From: Hydrogenophaga sp.
GTDB lineage: Bacteria > Pseudomonadota > Gammaproteobacteria > Burkholderiales > Burkholderiaceae_C
NCBI RefSeq assembly: GCF_030373245.1
Contig: NZ_JAUCZF010000005.1
Location: 124,001-188,000, forward strand
Length of the DNA: 64,000 bases
Direction of reading: 5' to 3'
The translations under genes and the position numbers were made by a program. This document shows positions 60,718 to 64,000 of this stretch, one piece after another. Below the pieces are notes generated by a model, which had not been told where the DNA came from, did not search any database, and saw only the letters and a list, made by a program, of their open reading frames with translations. The number at the start of each line of letters is the position of its first letter. The first letter of the stretch is position 1.

Positions 60718-61847
60718 GCAATGCGCCAACCTCTCCCAACAGCCGCCGACGTTGGCTGGCCCTGGCCGCTGTCCTGGCACTCATCTTCATTGCCGCCCTG
60801 GTCTGGTTTTCGCGGCAGCCAGCGCCCGGCGCTGCATCTGCGGCCGCGCCGGCCGACGAAGTGGCCGCCAAGCCATCGATGACGGTGACCGTGACCCAGC
60901 CGAGCCGAGAGACCCTGTCGCTGTCGCTGGATGCCAACGGCAATGTAAGCGCCTGGCAGGAAGCCAGCGTGGGGGCCGAGGTGAGCGGCCTGCGGCTGGC
61001 GCAGGTGAATGTGAACGTGGGCGATGTGGTGCGCAAGGGTCAGGTGCTGGCGGTCTTCGCCAGCGACAGCGCGCGCGCCGAAATGCTGCAAAGCGAGGCC
61101 AGCGCGGTGCAGGCCGAGGCCAGCTACCTCAACGCCAAAGCCGACGCCGACCGGGCCCGCTCCATCCAGGACACGGGTGCGCTCTCAGCCTCGCAGGTAG
61201 CGCAGTACCTGACGCAGGAGAAGGTGGCGAAAGCCCAGTGGGAGGCCGCCAAGGCGGTGCTGGGTGCCACCCAGATCCGCCTGGGCAATACCTCGGTGAA
61301 GGCGCCTGACGATGGCGTGATCTCGGCGCGCAGCGCCACCGTGGGTGCTGTCGTGGGCTCGGGCCAGGAGCTGTTTCGTCTGGTTCGCCAGAGCCGCATG
61401 GAGTGGCGCGCCGAGGTCACGGCCAGCGAGGTAGGGCGCATCGAGGTGGGTCAGCGGGCGCAGGTGACGATGGCCACCGGTGCCAGCGTGGAAGGCAAGG
61501 TGCGCGCGATCTCGCCGTCGGCCAACGAACAGACCCGCAACATCCTGGTCTACGTGGACCTGCCGCGCCACAAAGACCTGAAGTCGGGCACCTTTGCCCG
61601 GGGCCGCTTTGCCATAGGCCAGAGCGAAGCGCTGACCCTGCCAACGCCCGCCATCGTGGTGCGCGACGGCAGCAACTTCGTGTTCGTTGTGGACGAAGCG
61701 GGCAAAGCCAGCGCCATCAAGGTGCAAACCGGTCGCCGCGTGGGCGAACGCGTCGAAATCCTCAGTGGCCTGAAAGGCGACGAACGCGTGGCGGTGCAGG
61801 GTGCGGGTTTCCTCAACGAAGGCGACTTGGTCAAGGTGGTCCAGTGA
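60714..61847 (+). CDS. RND efflux periplasmic adaptor (membrane fusion protein)
   Basis: 377-residue membrane fusion protein. One N-terminal span (WLALAAVLALIFIAALVWFS) anchors it. The lipoyl halves are DANGNVSAWQEASVGAEVSG and RLGNTSVKAPDDGVISARSA, with an alpha-hairpin between (ASAVQAEASYLNAKADADRA). The beta-barrel follows (EWRAEVTASEVGRIEVGQRA) and then the membrane-proximal domain. The start overlaps the OMF stop, and the RND pump follows after 130 bases, which include one dispersed repeat. Confidence 0.93.
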   Translation: MSNAPTSPNSRRRWLALAAVLALIFIAALVWFSRQPAPGAASAAAPADEVAAKPSMTVTVTQPSRETLSLSLDANGNVSAWQEASVGAEVSGLRLAQVNVNVGDVVRKGQVLAVFASDSARAEMLQSEASAVQAEASYLNAKADADRARSIQDTGALSASQVAQYLTQEKVAKAQWEAAKAVLGATQIRLGNTSVKAPDDGVISARSATVGAVVGSGQELFRLVRQSRMEWRAEVTASEVGRIEVGQRAQVTMATGASVEGKVRAISPSANEQTRNILVYVDLPRHKDLKSGTFARGRFAIGQSEALTLPTPAIVVRDGSNFVFVVDEAGKASAIKVQTGRRVGERVEILSGLKGDERVAVQGAGFLNEGDLVKVVQ

Positions 61848-61855
61848 ATCAAGAG

Positions 61856-61930
61856 ACCACCCCGGCCGCGCGGCGCGCGACCCCCTTCCAGGGGGCAATC
61901 CCTGCGGCCTGGCAAAGCCGGTTCCACGGG
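61856..61930 (+). repeat. Dispersed GC-rich intergenic repeat, copy 5
   Basis: CCACCCCGGCC, GCGCGCGACCCCCTTCCAGG, CCTGCGGCCTGGCAAAGCCGG and TTCCACGGGA follow the adaptor stop by eight bases, oriented with the operon. The match to copies 1 and 4 covers nearly the full length. Confidence 0.85.
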
Positions 61931-61977
61931 ATTTTTGTGCCAAGTCACCGCTTCGGCACTGGTGCTGGAAAGCCAAT

Positions 61978-64000
61978 ATGAACGTCTCAGCCTGGTCCAT
62001 CAAGAACCCGATTCCTGCGGTCATGCTGTTCGTCATGCTGACGCTGGCGGGCTTGTATTCGTTCAAGTCGATGAAGGTGCAAAACTTCCCCGACCTGGAC
62101 GTGCCCAACATCACCATCGTCGCCAGCCTGCCGGGCGCTGCGCCGAACCAGCTCGAAAACGACGTCGCGCGGGTGATCGAGAACAGCCTGGCTACGGTGC
62201 AAGGCCTCAAGAACATCTTCACCAAAGTGCAGGACGGCGTGGTCTCGATCACCGCCGAGTTCCGCCTGGAAAAGGGTACGCAGGAAGCGCTGGACGATGT
62301 GCGCTCGGCGGTGGCCCGGGTGCGCGGCGATCTGCCCAGCGACATGCAAGAGCCCATCATCAACAAGCTGGAGCTCGCTGGCGGTGCGGTGCTGGCCTAC
62401 ACCGTGGCCTCGGACAAGATGGACGAAGAGGCGCTGTCCTGGTTTGTCGACAACGAGGTGTCCAAGCTGCTGCTCTCGGTGCGTGGCGTGGGCGCGGTGA
62501 ACCGGGTCGGCGGCGTGGACCGCGAGGTGCAGATTCAGCTCGACCCGCTCAAGCTGCAGGCGCTGGGCACCACGGTGGCCGACATCTCGCGCCAGCTGGC
62601 GCGGGTGCAGATCGAGAGCGCCGGCGGCGTGGCCGACATTGGCGGCAGCCAGCAGCCGCTGCGCACCGTCTCGGCGCTGAAATCGGCCGATGAGCTGGCG
62701 CGCATGGAGATTGCCCTGTCAGACGGGCGCAGCATCCGGTTCGATCAGATCGCGAAGATCGAAGACACGGTGGCTGAGCGCACCGCCGCCGCGTTTCTCG
62801 ACGGCCGGCCGGTGGTGGGCTTCGAGATCGCGCGCAGCCGCGGCGCCAGCGAGATCGAGGTGGGTGAAGGGGTGCGCGAGCGACTGCAGGAACTGCGGCA
62901 ATCCCGACCCGACCTGCAGATCACCGAGTCGTTCGACTTCGTGACACCGGTGCAGGAGGAGTTCGACGGCTCCATGGTGCTGCTCTACGAGGGCGCCATC
63001 CTCGCCGTGCTGGTGGTGTGGCTGTTCCTGCGCGACTTCCGCGCCACCATCGTCTCAGCAGTGGCCTTGCCCTTGTCCGCCATCCCGGCCTTCATCGGCA
63101 TGCACTACCTGGGCTTCACCATCAACGTGGTGACGCTGCTCGCGCTCTCGCTGGTGATCGGCATCCTGGTGGACGACGCCATCGTCGAGGTGGAAAACAC
63201 GGTGCGCCACATGCGCATGGGCAAAACGCCCTACCAGGCGGCCATGGAAGCGTCGGACGAGATCGGTTTGGCCGTGATCGCCACCACCTTCACCCTGATC
63301 GCGGTGTTTCTGCCCACCGCCTTCATGTCGGGCATTCCGGGCAAATTTTTCAAGCAATTCGGCTGGACGGCATCGCTCGCGGTGTTTGCCTCGCTGATCG
63401 TGGCGCGCGCGCTCACGCCCATGATGGCGGCTTACATCCTGCGGCCGTTTGTGCTGACCGAAGACCGGCCAGCCTGGGCCAAGAAGAATGCGCTGCTGGG
63501 CGGCTTGTGGGCCTGGGCGCATCCGCAGGAAGAGCCGAAATGGCTCGACACCTACCAGGGCTGGGCCGGCTGGTGCGTGCGCCACCGGTGGATCACCATG
63601 GCCTTTGCGGCGGCGTTTTTTATCGGCTCGGTGATGCTGATTCCCTTGCTGCCGCAAGGCTTCATCCCGCCCGACGACAACTCGCAGACGCAGGTCTACA
63701 TTGAGCTGCCGCCAGGCGCCACCCTGCAGCAGACGGTGCAGACCGCCGAACGCGCGCGTCAGCTGGTCGCTGCGGTGAAGCATGTGAAGTCGGTCTACAC
63801 CACCATCGGCTCAGGCTCGGCGGGCAGCGATCCGTTTGCGCCGCAGGGCGCGGTGGAATCGCGCAAGGCGGCGCTCACCATCCAGCTCGATGCGCGCGGC
63901 GAGCGACCGCGCAAACAGGTCATTGAAAACCAGTTGCGCGAGGCCATGAGCAACCTTCCCGGCGTGCGCAGCAAGGTCGGCCTGGGCGGATCGGGTGAAA
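61978..64000 (+). CDS. RND efflux inner-membrane pump (partial, runs off the right edge)
   Basis: At least 674 residues before the window ends. The ATG at 61978 opens MNVSAWSIKNPIPAVMLFVM with the first span. A periplasmic porter domain follows (LPGAAPNQLENDVARVIENS, VGAVNRVGGVDREVQIQLDP), then spans 2-6 starting LYEGAILAVLVVWLFLRDFR. Span 4 holds the proton-relay pair as LVIGILVDDAIVEVENTVRH, and PGKFFKQFGWTASLAVFASL is the family segment after span 5. An unusual linker (WAHPQEEPKWLDTYQG) joins the halves. The HAE1/MexB-like or heavy-metal subtype is not resolved. Confidence 0.93.
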   Translation, partial: MNVSAWSIKNPIPAVMLFVMLTLAGLYSFKSMKVQNFPDLDVPNITIVASLPGAAPNQLENDVARVIENSLATVQGLKNIFTKVQDGVVSITAEFRLEKGTQEALDDVRSAVARVRGDLPSDMQEPIINKLELAGGAVLAYTVASDKMDEEALSWFVDNEVSKLLLSVRGVGAVNRVGGVDREVQIQLDPLKLQALGTTVADISRQLARVQIESAGGVADIGGSQQPLRTVSALKSADELARMEIALSDGRSIRFDQIAKIEDTVAERTAAAFLDGRPVVGFEIARSRGASEIEVGEGVRERLQELRQSRPDLQITESFDFVTPVQEEFDGSMVLLYEGAILAVLVVWLFLRDFRATIVSAVALPLSAIPAFIGMHYLGFTINVVTLLALSLVIGILVDDAIVEVENTVRHMRMGKTPYQAAMEASDEIGLAVIATTFTLIAVFLPTAFMSGIPGKFFKQFGWTASLAVFASLIVARALTPMMAAYILRPFVLTEDRPAWAKKNALLGGLWAWAHPQEEPKWLDTYQGWAGWCVRHRWITMAFAAAFFIGSVMLIPLLPQGFIPPDDNSQTQVYIELPPGATLQQTVQTAERARQLVAAVKHVKSVYTTIGSGSAGSDPFAPQGAVESRKAALTIQLDARGERPRKQVIENQLREAMSNLPGVRSKVGLGGSGE

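Overview
The window is GC-rich, densely packed bacterial DNA. Its gene content and order (monomeric plus dimeric isocitrate dehydrogenase, purD-hemF-nadD-rsfS-rlmH-maf-rng, tolB-pal-cpoB, dapC/dapD/dapE with prmB, smc-zipA-ligA, several Bug-type periplasmic binding proteins) point to a betaproteobacterium of the Burkholderiales, most likely the Comamonadaceae (Hydrogenophaga/Acidovorax-like). This is inferred from gene families and not from a database search.

Layout. 1-7587 is core: a proton-channel pair ExbD/ExbB (ExbD runs off the left edge), xseA, sodB, the 745-residue monomeric isocitrate dehydrogenase, a DUF192 protein and the dimeric NADP isocitrate dehydrogenase icd. From the 3' end of icd to about 20213 lies an accessory island of roughly 12.6 kb. 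It opens with a tyrosine integrase and carries a MobC-like relaxosome protein without a relaxase, an AbiEi/AbiEii type IV toxin-antitoxin pair, a TetR-AcuI-AhpD-like operon with two TetR-type operators, a LysR/YdhR-like divergent pair, a LysR plus orphan substrate-binding protein, a further AhpD-like protein, and several decayed pieces (IS630 and IS5 family transposases, a DUF1016 nuclease, a VOC protein with an internal stop). The last codons of icd recur, with a two-base gap, at 20197-20213, just before a strong terminator and clpS-clpA. I read these as attL and attR.

20435-39620 returns to housekeeping: clpS-clpA, a DUF1499 protein, a HerA-like ATPase (DUF853), yebC, the purD-to-rng run (several ATGA overlaps), msbA, tolB-pal-cpoB, a YeeE/YedE sulfur transporter and tcdA, followed by tRNA-Lys(UUU). 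39795-43456 is a small catabolic/accessory stretch (GlsB-like protein, Bug binding protein with a carboxymuconolactone-decarboxylase-like protein, a D-2-hydroxyacid dehydrogenase, an unknown Cys-pair protein). 43637-51075 is a minus-strand block: ABC-F ATPase, prmB, dapE, pilU, dapD, dapC. 51223-58120 holds smc, zipA and ligA on the plus strand. The right end has a cytochrome c, peptide deformylase and a tripartite RND efflux operon that runs off the edge.

A recurrent 70-80 bp GC-rich intergenic repeat occurs five times (26177, 32682, 48909, 55925, 61856). Each copy lies downstream of a stop codon and is oriented with local transcription. No CRISPR array, rRNA or complete insertion sequence was seen.
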